This document shows, in pieces, positions 11,136 through 22,070 of a DNA stretch of 62,000 nt. The notes below the pieces were generated by a model, which was not told the DNA's origin, made no database searches, and saw only the letters and a list, made by a program, of their open reading frames with translations. Made by a program: the position numbers and the translations under genes. Source of the stretch: Prorocentrum cordatum (Eukaryota; Sar; Dinophyceae; Prorocentrales; Prorocentraceae); the NCBI GenBank assembly GCA_963575745.1, contig CAUYUJ010009447.1, positions 131,684 through 193,683 on the forward strand. The letters run 5' to 3'. Every line of letters begins with the position of its first letter. Within the stretch, counting starts at the first letter, position 1.

Positions 11136-12189
11136 ACTTGAGCCCTCACCAGGAAACCCTCCAGACCCACGTCGAAAGGGTATCCTCGGGCAGTAGCTTG
11201 AGCCAAACTGGCTAGGGACGAACCTCGACCCCCCCCTTCCCCTTCCTCCTCCTCAAGCCTTATTCTTATCGCTGCGTCCTGGGGCTGCTGCAGAAGCACG
11301 GCGGCGACCATGCTCTCGAAGATGGGATTCACCTGCCGGGCCTGCCTCTGACTCATCCACCCGCCGGGCGGAGCGTGCAGGTGAGCAGGTGCAGGCAAAG
11401 CAATAACACTCTGACTGGCTCCCAGCTTGAGCAGGGACCGACCCGTCCCGGCAATCGTATAGGCCTGCCACGAAATCCTTCTAGAATCCCAGATGCTCTA
11501 ATAACAAACACAACGTTTTTAGAACATTAGCCCGATGTGTTTACACAAGCCAATCTCAACCATAAAGATTATAAGAACATTTCGTGCAGAGTACAAAAGG
11601 TTCTTAGAACATTCTCTGGTGGGCCTATAGGCGAGACAAGACGCGTCGCCAATGCTTGACCAACGGAAGCATGTCGTTGATACCGCCTCCCCATCCCGGA
11701 GGCACGCACGATGACCCGACCCTGGAGAAGCCAGCGCGCCACAGGAGGGACGTGAGCGAAGAGAAGCACACCGAATCTCTGGACAGACCGTGTCCGCGAC
11801 CTGTTCATGATCGGCACAGGTGTTGGAGAACGCCCTCGAGTGCAAGCCTGCAGCCTACACGTTTGCCTCCGCCGGCCATGTGACGTCACCGCAGCGAGTG
11901 GTAGCACGGGACACGAGTTATCGTGAAGGCCACCAAAGCTGCAGGTAGCGGGAAGCGCAAGGCAAGTCAGCACGCAGGGAACACACCCAACTTCGTGGGT
12001 GGACGGCGAAGCCTGACGCGTGCAAACATGCAGGGGTGCTTAGACGTACACGCGCCTTTTGGCGGCGCGGCCACGCATGCAGCAGCGTAGCGGAGTCCGG
12101 CCAACGCCGAAACCAGAAAACGGGCGCGTGCCAGCCCAGAGGCAGCAGGGGAATGCCTGGTCCGCCCATTAGGGGACCAGGCATGACAT
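11136..12189. other. No gene recognised
   Basis: Mixed sequence with no domain-bearing frame on either strand. Nothing repeats clearly. Confidence 0.45.
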
Positions 12190-12517
12190 TCACACACACA
12201 AACACACATTCACTGACGTTTTCTGTCGGCGGCGAGGCAGAATGGCTGCACCAGCGATCAGGCTAAACGGGGGCACCGAGAAGCAAATTGCCCAGCATGC
12301 AGGGCGAGGGAAACGACGGACAGGGCGGCCGCGGAGGAGGAAGGAGGGGGCGCCCAGCGGCGGAAGGCAAACAAACACACACAGACACACAGACACACAG
12401 ACACAGATTTTTGGTCGGCGGGGCGAGAGCGAACCTCTTCCGCTAAAAGCTAGGCGGGCTACGCACAGCTTTAATTAGGGAGACAGACACACAGATACAC
12501 AGACACACACACACACA

Positions 12518-12582
<65 letters not shown>
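12190..12582. repeat. (CA)n-rich block with embedded duplicated units
   Basis: Three CA-rich tracts (12190-12213, 12378-12412, 12481-12568). The first two are each followed by a similar TTTCTGTCGGCGG / TTTTTGGTCGGCGG segment, so a ~190-bp unit appears duplicated. The third ends in a (CG)n run at 12569-12582. Confidence 0.85.
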
Positions 12583-12744
12583 GGAGGAGAAACAAGCCAG
12601 GCACCTTCTCCTGAATGTAGTTGGTGTAGAGGCCGACCGTCGCGGAGGGCATGGCCGCGCGCGCGCGCCGTGGCCGCCGCCCTCCTTGGGCGCGGACCCC
12701 CTTCTGAGGAGCCCTGGAGAAGCGTCCCGAGGGGGTGCGCCTCC

Positions 12745-12990
12745 AGCTTGTGAACGTTTTCTCCTTCGGCGTTTCGAATTTGGGCAGAAGAAGGGGGGGG
12801 GTGTCTGGCCCCGGACCTCTGCTGAATGCGACTTTTTGCAGCAGTGCGTCCTATGGGAGATCTCCACCTGCTTGACACAGGCGCCAAAAACAACCAAGAT
12901 CCACTCCAAGGGGGGGGGAGGGGGGGGGGGCGAGGACCTGCGCCAATCGGCAAAATAATGAATAAAAAAACGATCACCCACTGAAGACCT
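12745..12990. mobile_element. Dispersed element family I, copy 1
   Basis: About 240 bp aligns with 35490-35735. The matching points are TTCGGCGTTTCGA at the left, GGACCTCTGCT, TTTGCAGCA-TGCGTCC and TCCACCTGCT in the middle, and TCGGCAAAAYAATGAATAA at the right. No coding sequence. It is a diverged non-autonomous repeat of unknown class. Confidence 0.65.
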
Positions 12991-13469
12991 CGGACGGTGG
13001 GATGTTTCAACCCGGGCGATCTCCGTCGATTTCGGCTTCTGGGGGCCACTCTCGGGCACCAGGACCATCGGCAGAGAATCCGAGCCGAAGACGCTACCAA
13101 CGAGAGAGAGGTCGCGAACTCTGTTGAGCAGGGGCCATACGTCCCGGCGTTCCTGTAGGCATATCACGACATGCTCTTGGAACGACAGAAATCTCGAATA
13201 CCTAAGCAATGTTTTTCTTGAGGCAAGGACGGCCTGGGCCAGCAATGTTCTGGCATGTCGTGCAGAAAAGACAAGGCTCTGAAACAATTATTTTACAGGG
13301 GCCCAGAGACAAACACAGAAATTGACACACACACACACACACACCAGGACTCCTTACATGTTCTCTTTCTCTTACGGTGTCTAAGAGCTCCGATGACTTT
13401 CTTTCAGCACGGCACCAATCGATGCAGCCCCTACGCCCTACGCCCCTCCGCATCCACATTCTAAAGCAG
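12991..13469. other. No gene recognised; possible D-like end and a (CA)n
   Basis: 13295-13332 (AGGGGCCCAGAGACAAACAC...) weakly resembles the left end of family D and runs into a short (CA)n at 13327-13345. Otherwise there is nothing identifiable. Confidence 0.35.
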
Positions 13470-13539
13470 CCATGCCGAAGCAGCCTCTCGGCCCTCCACA
13501 TCCCATCCCCGCCCCCCGCGCAGCCAACCCGCCAGCCAG

Positions 13540-16500
13540 CGCGTCCCCTCGGCACTGGTCCCACCAGCCAGCGCGCCCCCTCCGCCCCGATCGCTTTATT
13601 TCGGCACGGCACCGGCCGGTCCCACCAGCCAGCGCGCCTCCTCCGCCCCGACCGCTTTATTTCGGCAAGGCGCCAGCGCGCCCGCTCCGCCCCGATCGCT
13701 TTATTTCGGCACGGCACCACCCGACCGCTTTATTTCGGCACGGCACCGGTCCCACCAGCCAGCGCCCCTCCCCCACCAGCCAGCTTAGCCAGCCCACCAG
13801 CCATCGCGCCCCCTCCGCCCCGACTTCTTTATTCGGTACGGCACCGTCCCTCCCCCCGCAATCCCCGCACAGCCAGCCCCTCCGCCTCGACCCCAGCGCG
13901 GGCCCTGCGCCCCGACTTATTTATTCGGCACGGCAACGGTCCCACCAGCCAGCGAGCCCCCTACGCCCGGACCGCTGCATTTCGGCACCGCGCTGGTCCC
14001 TTTCCCCCACCAGCCAACGCGCACCCTCCGCCCCGACTTCTTTATTCGGCACGGCACCGCCCCCCCCGCACCCCACGCGCAGCCAGCCCCTCCGTCTCGA
14101 CCCCAGCGCGCCCCCTCTGCCCCGACCGCTTTATTTCGGCACGGCACCGGTCCCACAAGCCAACGCGCCCCCTCCGCCCCGACTTCTTTATTAGGCACGG
14201 CACCGCCCCCCCTCCCCCACCGACCAGTGCACCCCCTCCGCCCCAACTTCTTGATCCAACAGCCAGCGCGCCCGCTCCGCCCCGGCCGCTTTATTTCGGC
14301 ACCGCACTGGTCCGACCAGCCACCGCGCCCCCTCCACCCCGACCTCTTTATTTCGGCACATCACCGCCCCCCTCCCCCACCAGCCAGCTCGCCCCCTACT
14401 TCTTAATCTCGGCACGGCACCGCTCCCCCCCACGCACCCTCCGCGCAGCCAAACCCTCCGCCGCTACCCCAGCGCGCCCCCTCCGCTCCGACCGCACGGC
14501 ACTGGCCCCACCAGCCAGCGCGCCCCCTCCGCCCCGACCGGTTTGGTTCGGCACGCCACCAGCCAGCGCGACCCCTCCGCCCTGACCGCTTCATTTCGGC
14601 ACAGGCACCGCCCCCCCACCAGCTAGCGGGCCCCCTCCGCCCCGACTTCTTTATTCGGCACGGCACCGCCCCCCTCCCCGCACCACCCGCGCAGCCAGCC
14701 CCTCAGCCTCGACCCTTGTATTTCGGCACGGCACCGGTCTCCCCCACCCTGCGCCCCCTCCGCCCCGACCGAGTTATTTCGGCACGGCGCCGCCCCCCCT
14801 CCCCCACCAGCCAGCGCGTTCCCTCCGCCCCGATTTCTTTATTCAGGCACGGCGCCCCCCCCCGCGACCTCCGCGCAGCCAGCCCGTCCGCTTCGACCTC
14901 AGCGCGCCCTCTTCGCCCTGACCGCTGTATTTCGGCACGGCACCGGTCCCGCCAGCCAGCGCGCCCCCTCCAATACGACTGTTTTTTTCCGGCACGGCAC
15001 CGGTCCCACCAACCAAAGCGCTCCCTCCTCCCCGACCGCTTTATTTCGGCACGGCACCACCACCACCACCCGCACCTCCCGCGCAGCCAGCCCCTCCGCT
15101 TTGATTTGTTATTTCTGCACGGTGCGGGTCCCCCCACTCTGCGCCCCCTCCGCCCCGACCGTCTTCTTTTCGGCACGGCACCGCCGCCCCTCCCGCGCCA
15201 GCCAGCGCATTCCTTCAGCCCCGACAACTTGATTTCGGCACGGCGCCGCCCTCCGCCCCGACCGCATTATTTCTGCACGGCACCGGTCCCTCCAGCCAAC
15301 GCGCCGCCTCCGCCCCGACCGCTTTATTTCGGCACGGCCCCCCCCCCCCACCAGCCAGCGCGCCCCCTCCGCCCCGACCTCTGCATCCACCATCCAACGC
15401 GCCCGCTCCGGCCCGGCCGCTTTATTTCGGCACGGCGCCGGTCCGACCAGCCAGCGCGCCCCATCCGTTCCGACCACTACTTCGGCACGGCAACGCGCCC
15501 CCCCCGCCCGCCGCGCAGCCAGCCTCTCCGCCTCGACCCCAGCGCGGGCCCTCCTCTCCTACCGCTGCATTTCGGCACGGCATCGGTCCCACCAGCCAGC
15601 GCGCCCCCTCCGCCCCGACCGTTTCATTCCCGCACGGCGCCGTCCCCCCCCCTCCCCCACCAGCCATAGCCAGCGCACCCTCTCCGCCCAGACAGCTTGA
15701 TTTCGGCACGGCACCGCTCCCTCCCCCGCACCCCCCGCGCAGCCTTGCATCTCGGCATGGCACCAGTCCCCCCCCAACTCTGCGCCCCCTCCGCCCCGAC
15801 CGTTATTCCCTTGTGTCTAGAGCTCCGACCTCTATATTTCAGCACGGCACCGGTCGCTCCTCCACCAATGTCCGCAGCCGCCAGCGCGCCCCCTCCGCCC
15901 TGACCCGTGTTTTTCGGCACGGCGCCCGCCCGGCCTCCATCTGCACCTAGCCCACCTCTCCCTCCCTCGCCAGCCAACGCGCCACCTCCGCCCCGACCCC
16001 TTCGTTCCTGAACGGCACAAGCGCCGCGCCCGCCCCCCTCACCCCTCCGCGGCCATTGCCAGCGCGCCCCCTTCGCCTGGACCGCTTTATTTCGGCACGG
16101 CACTGGCGCCTTACCCTCGCCCGTCCCTCTCCTCCCCCACCAGGCAGCGCGCCCTCCTCCGCAGCCGCCAGCGAGCCTTCTCAGCCCCGGCAATTTTTTT
16201 CAGCACGTCGCCAGTCCCCCTTCCGCCCCCCTTCCGTAACAGCCAGCCCACCTTCCCCCCCGCCAGCCAACATGCCCTTGCACGGCCTTGGCGCCGCGTC
16301 CGCCCACCTCCCCATCTCCGCAACCAGCCCACCTCCTCTCCCCCACCAGCCCGCGCACCCCCTCCGCCCCGACCGTTGCACTTCGGCACGGCACCAACAC
16401 CGCGCCCTCCCCCCCCTCCCCTCCGCGGCCAGCCCACTTTTTCCTCCCCCGCAACGCGCCCCCTCCGCCGAGATTTTTTTTTTCGGCACACCATTGGCGC

Positions 16501-17270
16501 CGTGCCCGCCTCCCCCCCCCACCGCGGACAGCCCACCTCCTCCTCTACCGCCAGCCAGCGCCGCCTCCGCCCCGACCTCCTTCCTTTGGCACTGCACCAG
16601 CACGGTGCCCCCCCTCCTCCCCCCGCAGCCAGCCAACCTTCACTCCTCCTCCTCCGTCAGCGAACGCGCCCCCTCCACCCCGGCCCACGTCCTCCTCGCA
16701 GGCCCGCGCCCCCCCTTGCGCCCCCACCATCATATTACAGCACGGCACGAGCACTGCGCCACTTGCCCCCCCCACGGCTATCCCAGATCCTTTCTAGCCC
16801 ACTAGCCAACGCGCCCCCTCCGCCCGACCCTTTTATCTCGTATTTCGGCGCGGTGCCAGTGCCGCGCACCCCCCTTGCGCCCCCGCGGCCAGCCCAGATC
16901 CTGCTTGCCCGCCAGCCAGCGCGCCCCTCCGCCACGACCTTTTTATTTCGTCACGCCAGCGGCGTCGCGCCCTCCCCTCCCCCCCCACGCGGCTATTTAG
17001 GCAAACCCCTCTTCGCCCACCAGCCAAGGCGCCCCCTCCGCCCCGACCGCTGTACTTCGGCACAGCAGTGGCGCCGCGCCCTTGCCCCCTCCCCCCCGCC
17101 CCCCCCGCGGCCAGCCCAGCTCCTCCTCGCCCGCCAGCCAGCGCGCTTCCTGCGCCCGACCGTTCTTTCCATTCCGGCACAGCACAGGCGCCGCGCCGCT
17201 TCCCCCCCCCCGCGGCCAGCGCAGCTCCTCCTCGCCCGTCAGCCAGCGCGCTCCCCCGCCCCGCTCTGCA
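13540..17270. repeat. 57-60-bp GC-rich satellite array, about 3.7 kb
   Basis: Dozens of units joined head to tail. Each contains CCACCAGCCAGCGCGCC, then CTCCGCCCCGACCGCTT, then TATTTCGGCACGGCACCGG. A variant with GACTTCTTTATTCGGCACGG and CGCGCAGCCAGCCCCTCCG is interspersed. Units drift towards 16-17 kb, where CCCCCGCGGCCAGCCCA spacers appear. Many units are 57 bp (19 codons), so long open frames arise on both strands with a 19-residue period. Those frames are not taken as genes. Confidence 0.95.
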
Positions 17271-17610
17271 GAGCCCAGTTCGGCATCTTCGCATATGTGA
17301 ATGCTGCTCTCTCCCCCTATTTCCCCTCCTGGTCTACTGACTCCGTTTCCTGCTCCCGTCGCTCCCCTTTCCTCCTCGCCCTCCTCCCTCCTCTTCCTCC
17401 TCCCTCCCCCGGTCTCTCTCTCATCGTCCTCGTCCTCCCGTGTCCTCAATTCTCTCAGTCGTCATTCGCTTCCCCCGCCCTTAGCATCTCATTATCCTCA
17501 ACCTCTTCCTCCTCCCCCTCCTCTTTCTCGTCCTCCATTTCCCCTCCCCCTCCTCCACCACCTCCTCCTCCTCCACCTCCTCCTCCACCTCCTACTCCCC
17601 CTTTCTATGA
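17271..17610. other. Polypyrimidine tract
   Basis: CT-rich sequence with CCTCCTCC and CTCCACCTCC runs, most regular at 17545-17600. No gene. Confidence 0.75.
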
Positions 17611-17819
17611 TGTGCAAGAGCCATGGCACGCGTGCCACTTGTATGTTCTGGGCTTTGTCTTCCCTCCCAGCTCTCATGTTTTATCATTTTTTGGGGGTCG
17701 ACGATGATTTGTGTCCGTGTGTTCTTTCCCCTCCATATTCCTGGTGGGCCCACACGCACGCCAGGGGAGTTCCTTCGCCCCTGGCCTGCCTCTGGGGATT
17801 CGCAGACGGAAAAAAATCG

Positions 17820-18030
17820 GGGCCGGAATTTGGGCGCGAATTCATGGGGGGCGATGAAGGGAGGAAATCATGGGGGGAATAAGTGGGGGGCGGTAAATGC
17901 GGGAGGTGAAAAGTAGGGGCGATAAGCGGGGGGAATAAATGTGAGGGGAATTACTGGGAGGGCGATAAATGCGGGGGGGGCGACAGATGGGGGCGACAAA
18001 TGGGGGGGCGATGACTCAGATGAAAAACTC
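17820..18030. repeat. GGGGGGCGATAAATG short tandem repeat
   Basis: About ten degenerate units of 15-25 bp carrying GGGGGCGATAAATG or GGGGGGAATAA. 17611-17819 shows no gene. Confidence 0.8.
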
Positions 18031-18249
18031 ATGCCGTAATGGGGGCGATACGTGGGCGGGAAGAGAGGAGCCCTTTTCGGCAGCCCTCGCTGCCCCCCAC
18101 ATTTCGCCCGCTCCCATTACGCGTCCTCCGAGTCGCACCAGGAAAACTCATGCCAGAAGATATCTGGGCCTCCAGCCGGCTCCGCGCGGCTGCCGTGCTG
18201 TCGAGGCAGACTCGAGGATGTTCCGCGGGGGACGTCAGGAAAAACACAT

Positions 18250-18500
18250 TCGGGGGAAGTAGCATCCAACTGATACGACGATACATCGACGATAGATCAG
18301 TGATAGATCACGGACAGCGAATCCGCACCGTCCTTGGCGGGGAGGGGCTATCGGGCAACTACCTGGGGAAACCAAATGGTACCGATACCGCTACTCCCAG
18401 GACCTCTCCTGGGGTGGTTCTGGCAAGGATTTCGAAGCGAATGCAGCGGTGGCGACGAGGGCCTCCGAGGCCCAAAAAGGGGAAAAACAGGCGGTGCATG
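18250..18500. mobile_element. Short element family F, copy 2, with shared left flank
   Basis: GGGGAAACCAAATGGTACCG at about 18365 and GATTTCGAAGCGAATGCAGC match F copies 1 and 3. The preceding ACGATACATCGACGATAGATC block and the following GGGCGATTGGGTATCGATGC block also recur near copy 3 (36265-36385), so a larger rearranged unit is shared. Confidence 0.6.
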
Positions 18501-18699
18501 GGCGATTGGGTATCGATGCTTCCTCCCCTGTGCCTGCCTATCCCCCCCCCGCCGCCGCCGCCCTACTTTTTGCCCATGAAGCCCGAGAGGGGTGCGTCAG
18601 ACCGTCTCCGGCCTGGCCCCGTGCGGCTGCCGCGCTGTCGAGTTGGACACGCGCGCGCGGGGAAACAATGGTATACTGGGACGCACGAGGACATACTAG

Positions 18700-18866
18700 T
18701 ACTCCGCGTCCTTCTTGAAGGCGTGCGTCCGACCAGATCATACAGTACAACCGTATCATAGCGTATCGTTCCCCGAGCGGTACGACCAGAAAGAGCCCGC
18801 GGCGGAGCGTATACTAGAAGATTCCTCGGCGCGCGCGTCGCCCCTGGGGGGGGGGGCGACGCACAC
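18700..18866. mobile_element. Short element family E, copy 1
   Basis: It matches 38298-38461: AGGCGTGCGTCC / AGGCGCGCCTCC at the left, TAGCGTATCGTTCC in the middle, GATTCCTCGGCGCGCGCGTC and a G-run near the right end. It lies immediately upstream of family C copy 1. Confidence 0.6.
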
Positions 18867-19192
18867 ATACATCATCGTGACACAAGTTTTTTCGATCTGC
18901 CTTCGCCAATAGCGCATCTGCGCGGAGTAGTTCGGAATAGAGATGCTCCAACTACTCCGCGCGCGGGCGCGTCCCGCTTGGTAATTCAAAGGGTTTGGCG
19001 CGGAGTAGTTGCCGGGTTCTGGGGTAACAGAGCTATAAGCATTAAGCGGATCGCTAACTGCTCCGCCGAATGACGCAGTCATCATGTCGTTTTAAGAATC
19101 TTTAGAGGGATAGAAGATATCATCATCATCATGGCAAATTGAACACTTGTGTCACGGCTGTGTGGTGTTAGTATGTCGGTGTGACGCCGATA
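18867..19192. repeat. Dispersed repeat family C, copy 1 (uninterrupted)
   Basis: About 325 bp aligned with 37826-38492. Shared blocks are GATCTGCCTTCGCC, three inverted and direct GCGCGGAGTAGTT / AACTACTCCGCGC motifs, AAGCGGATCG, ATGACGCARTCATCATGTC, GATATCATCATCATC, and CACGGCTGTGT followed by GTGTTAGTATGTC. This copy lacks the D and E insertions found in the other, so it serves as the empty site. Confidence 0.8.
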
Positions 19193-19338
19193 TGCCTTCG
19201 ACGGCGACGGCGCTCGCAGGCGGGAGCAGCGATGGCTTTTGGTCCCTCCCTGGCGGCGGGCCTGCCCGGGAACAGCGCGCTCCCTTTCAAAAACGCCGAC
19301 CCGGAAGCGGCGCGCTTCACAAAACGCCGACCCGAGCA

Positions 19339-19534
19339 TCCCAGATGGGGTCGGAGTAGATGGGGTCGAAGGATCGCGCCGCATCGGCGATGCATCGGCG
19401 ATGCATCGGCGATGCTCCAGCGATGTCGGCGATGCATTGGCGCCGTCGGCGTGGCGAAAGTCGGGCTCCGCATCGAGCCGGATCGCCGATGCGGCGCGAT
19501 CCTTCGACCCCATCTACTCCGACCCCATCTGGGA
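19339..19534. repeat. Perfect 53-bp inverted repeat around an 11-bp tandem core
   Basis: The left arm 19339-19391 (TCCCAGATGGGGTCGG...) and right arm 19482-19534 are exact reverse complements over 53 bp. The 90-bp spacer holds further GCATCGGCGAT units. The perfection implies recent formation or ongoing correction. No coding function is claimed. Confidence 0.95.
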
Positions 19535-19649
19535 GGCCTAGAAATATGAGAAGAACAAGCTGCACCAATAGACGGTCAAGTACTTTAGCGTAGCTTGTTG
19601 CGGCGGCCCCGGGGGGACACGCCATGCCTTGCGCCGATGAATGGCTAAT

Positions 19650-19692
19650 CACCTCAGGCGCCGATCCAAGAAATCCAAACGGACCTCAGAAA
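19650..19692. mobile_element. Family G right-arm fragment
   Basis: GGCGCCGATCCAAGAAATCC and the following CGGACCTCAGAAAG match the right arm of the G fold-back elements. Confidence 0.5.
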
Positions 19693-19892
19693 GTTTACCC
19701 GTCGGTGGGAAGAAGTGGGTAGAAGCATGAAGTAGGGAGGCCTTGAAAGTACATTGGGCTTCCGCCCGCCCCCTGAAAAAAAGGAGGGAATAGGAAAGAA
19801 CATTCGACTCTTGAAGCAGGAAGATGACTGGTAGATTGGGAATCGGGCATCCAAACAGATTTGCTTTCAACGACCGACGGGTACGCCATGGT
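19693..19892. other. No gene recognised
   Basis: AT-richer spacer; nothing identifiable. Confidence 0.4.
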
Positions 19893-20266
19893 CGGGGGCG
19901 TCCAAGAGGGGGGCGTCCAAGAGGGGGGTGCGCAAATCATGGTCGGCGGCATGTGCGCGGCCCAGAGTGGGGCCGGGGACGCATTGTAATAAGAAGAGGC
20001 GCCATAGAATCGGGGGAGGTATCAAGGCCCCCCGCCATGATATCCCCCCCTAGTCATCACCCCCCTCTTGGCTTAGGTCGGGCGTGTCCCCACAGGCGGA
20101 TTTTGGACGAAAAATAAAGTATAGTCCAAAAGCGTTCAAACATTGTAATAGAAATTCGAAAAATAGCCCCCTGACTATCTTTTGACTATTCCTGACTATT
20201 CCTCCTGTAGAGGGGCATGCCCGACTTGACCCTAGGCATCACCCCCCTCTTGGCCGCCCCCGGCGT
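19893..20266. mobile_element. Short inverted-repeat element family B, copy 1, split by A
   Basis: The left end GGGGGCGTCCAAGAGGGGGG mirrors the right end CCCCCCTCTTGG-CCGCCCCC. The interior CGGCATGTGCGCGGCCCAG and AATAAGAAGAGGCGCCAT match copy 2 at 38611-38804. Family A copy 2 is inserted in the right terminal repeat, duplicating it (20048-20072 and 20230-20254). Confidence 0.7.
20073..20229. mobile_element. Inverted-repeat element family A, copy 2
   Basis: The left end is TTAGGTCGGGCGTGTCCCC and the right end CCTCCTGTAGAGGGGCATGC followed by CCGACTTGA. The interior is AT-rich with repeated TAGTCC/GACTATT motifs. It is flanked by a 25-bp direct repeat (24 of 25 identical, 20048-20072 and 20230-20254) that is itself the end of element B. 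Confidence 0.85.
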
Positions 20267-20435
20267 GATCTGCCCCCCTCGATCGGCCGTATATACGGGA
20301 GCTGTCGTCCGCCTTGGCGCGCCGCCAGGTGAGGCAGGCGCCCGCGGCCCCGCAGGGGGGCGTCGCGCGCGGAAGCCGGCCGCGCCCCTGGGAGAGGGCC
20401 AGCAGCGCGCACAGCGGAGGGCAGGGGAACGGACC

Positions 20436-20531
20436 ATTACATAAGCATAGAAACTCGGAGGCCCGCGCGGATTTCTCGGATCGGCGCTGGGCCCCTCCCT
20501 GGCGCGCGGAGCGCGCCCGGGGCGGGGCCAG
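20436..20531. mobile_element. Family G left-arm fragment
   Basis: ACATAAGCATAGAAACTCGG, then GCGCGGATTTCTCGGATCGG, then CCCTGGCGCGCGGAGCGCG. It matches the G left arm and centre; the right arm is absent. Confidence 0.65.
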
Positions 20532-20848
20532 AAGGAAGGGCAGAGGTAAGGGCAGGGGAGCGTGCGAAGGTCGAGGATGCGCGTGTAGGGGCGGAGAGGA
20601 AAGGATCAGGGCAACGAACGGGTCGTGGCAAGGGTGTGGAGAACGGGGTCGGGAAGAAGAAGGCTAGAGGTAAGGGCAGGGGAACGTGCAAAGGTCGGGC
20701 ATGCGAGTGTAGGGGCGGAGAGAGAATGATCAGGGTAACGGGTCGTGGCAAGGGTGTGAAGAAAGGGGTCGGGAAGAGGAAGGGTAGAGGTAAGGGCAGG
20801 GGAACATGCAAAAGTCGAGGATGCATGTGTAGAAGCAGGGAAGGGTCG
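20532..20848. repeat. ~122-bp tandem repeat, 2.5 units
   Basis: AGAGGTAAGGGCAGGGGA starts at 20542, 20666 and 20786. Units share AAGGTCGAGGATGC, TGTAGGGGCGGAGAG and GGGTCGTGGCAAGGGTGTG. Frames through it are repeat-driven. Confidence 0.9.
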
Positions 20849-21293
20849 GCGCTTCAGCTTACAGCAGTAACCGAAGACCAAACGCAGAACCCCGACTGCC
20901 CAAACAACGCTGTATCACTCGACATGAAGCGGCAACCTGCAGATGATATGTGTGGGATGAGACTTGTAACAACGACTGTCTCGTCCAATGTGGCCCTCAT
21001 GTCAGTGAACATGACATGTCTGAAAAACGCGCAGGCTGATACTACTCACCTCTCTGAAGACAGCCGATAAAGAGCGAAGCGCGAAGCATATAGATGCTGT
21101 CTGCCTGGAAAATGCTCGCCAGAGATACACCCAGCCTGAACTGCTTCTGTCCATGCCCTTCGAGGCAGCAGGTATCAACCATTCCTAATCGGACAAGAGT
21201 GCCAGGGCAACGGTGAACTCCGCGGCGGTACGGCTGTGAGACCGATCGACTTTAGGCCGCACCGCACGTCTCGGGGCCTGCTTGCTTGCCGCT
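20849..21293. other. No gene recognised
   Basis: Mixed spacer; no domain or repeat seen. Confidence 0.4.
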
Positions 21294-21500
21294 TCAGCAC
21301 TCCTTCAGCGCGCCCTGGAAATCCTCGATTTCGGCCTCCAAGAAAATGCAGAGCTCGACCTGCCGCCCGAGCACGGCCACCTTCTGCTCTGCAGTGAGCC
21401 GCGCAAACCCACACTTCAGCGCACAGGCGGTCAGCCCGGGCATGCGCCGGCGGCGTGCCCAGGGGGATGCGTAGGGGGTGGGCCTTTTCAGAAGGCTCAA
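21294..21500 (-). CDS. Possible exon fragment, unknown function
   Basis: A minus-strand frame of 68 codons contains ARLTAEQKVAVLGRQVELC and LEAEIEDFQGALKEC, which look like a natural amphipathic helical segment rather than repeat translation. It ends in a stop at 21294. No domain is recognised, no start is convincing, and the overlapping frames are R/A/G-rich. It could be the last exon of a gene or a coincidence of composition. Confidence 0.2.
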   Translation of the reverse strand: MSLLKRPTPYASPWARRRRMPGLTACALKCGFARLTAEQKVAVLGRQVELCIFLEAEIEDFQGALKEC

Positions 21501-21819
21501 ACATGGCCTCCAGCCATCGGAGAAGCTTCCTGGGTCGATTCCAGGGCCGCAGGGGCCTTCTCAGAAGGCGTGGATGTTTCTGAAGACCGAAACAATCATG
21601 GTACCCTCACATGCCGTGCTTCCGCATGCCGCATGCATCCGTGGTGATGCCTTCTCCCTCTAGGGAGACCTGTCTGAAAAAGGGGGCGGTATACCCACAC
21701 CCAAATATCCCGCCCAAGGAGGTCCAGCCAACACTTCTCTCGAGGCACCTTCCCACCTTCAGATCGCACGGCGCATGCAAATCAGTGCGACGTCTGGAGA
21801 GCGGGAAGGAGTCCGAACA

Positions 21820-22070
21820 CGGAGGGTTCGAGCCCCAGGATCGGGGAAATCCACTGGAGAACACGTGCAACACCAGGGGATTCGAGCCCCAGCTGAGGGG
21901 CAATATACATGAGCATACGTGAAGCAACAAGGGCTCGGGACGCAGCCGAAGGGCAATTTGTAGGAACAAACGCAGCACACAAAGGAATCGAGCTCCAGTC
22001 GATGAGCACTCTATAGGTGCAGACTTCGAAAGCACAAAAAAACGGTTCGAGCCCCAGGAGGCGGCGAGGC
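21820..22070. repeat. Degenerate ~67-bp tandem repeat with GGTTCGAGCCCC boxes
   Basis: Four units each carry GG(T/A)TTCGAGCCCCAG or the variant GAATCGAGCTCCAG. The box resembles a Pol III B box, but no tRNA fold can be drawn around it. Confidence 0.65.

Noticed and set aside
13377-17707. Long plus-strand frames of about 400-440 codons
   Set aside because: They follow the 57-60-bp satellite with a 19-residue period and have no domain.
21820-22070. tRNA genes suggested by GGTTCGAGCCCC
   Set aside because: The T-arm stem does not pair, and no acceptor stem or anticodon arm can be placed.
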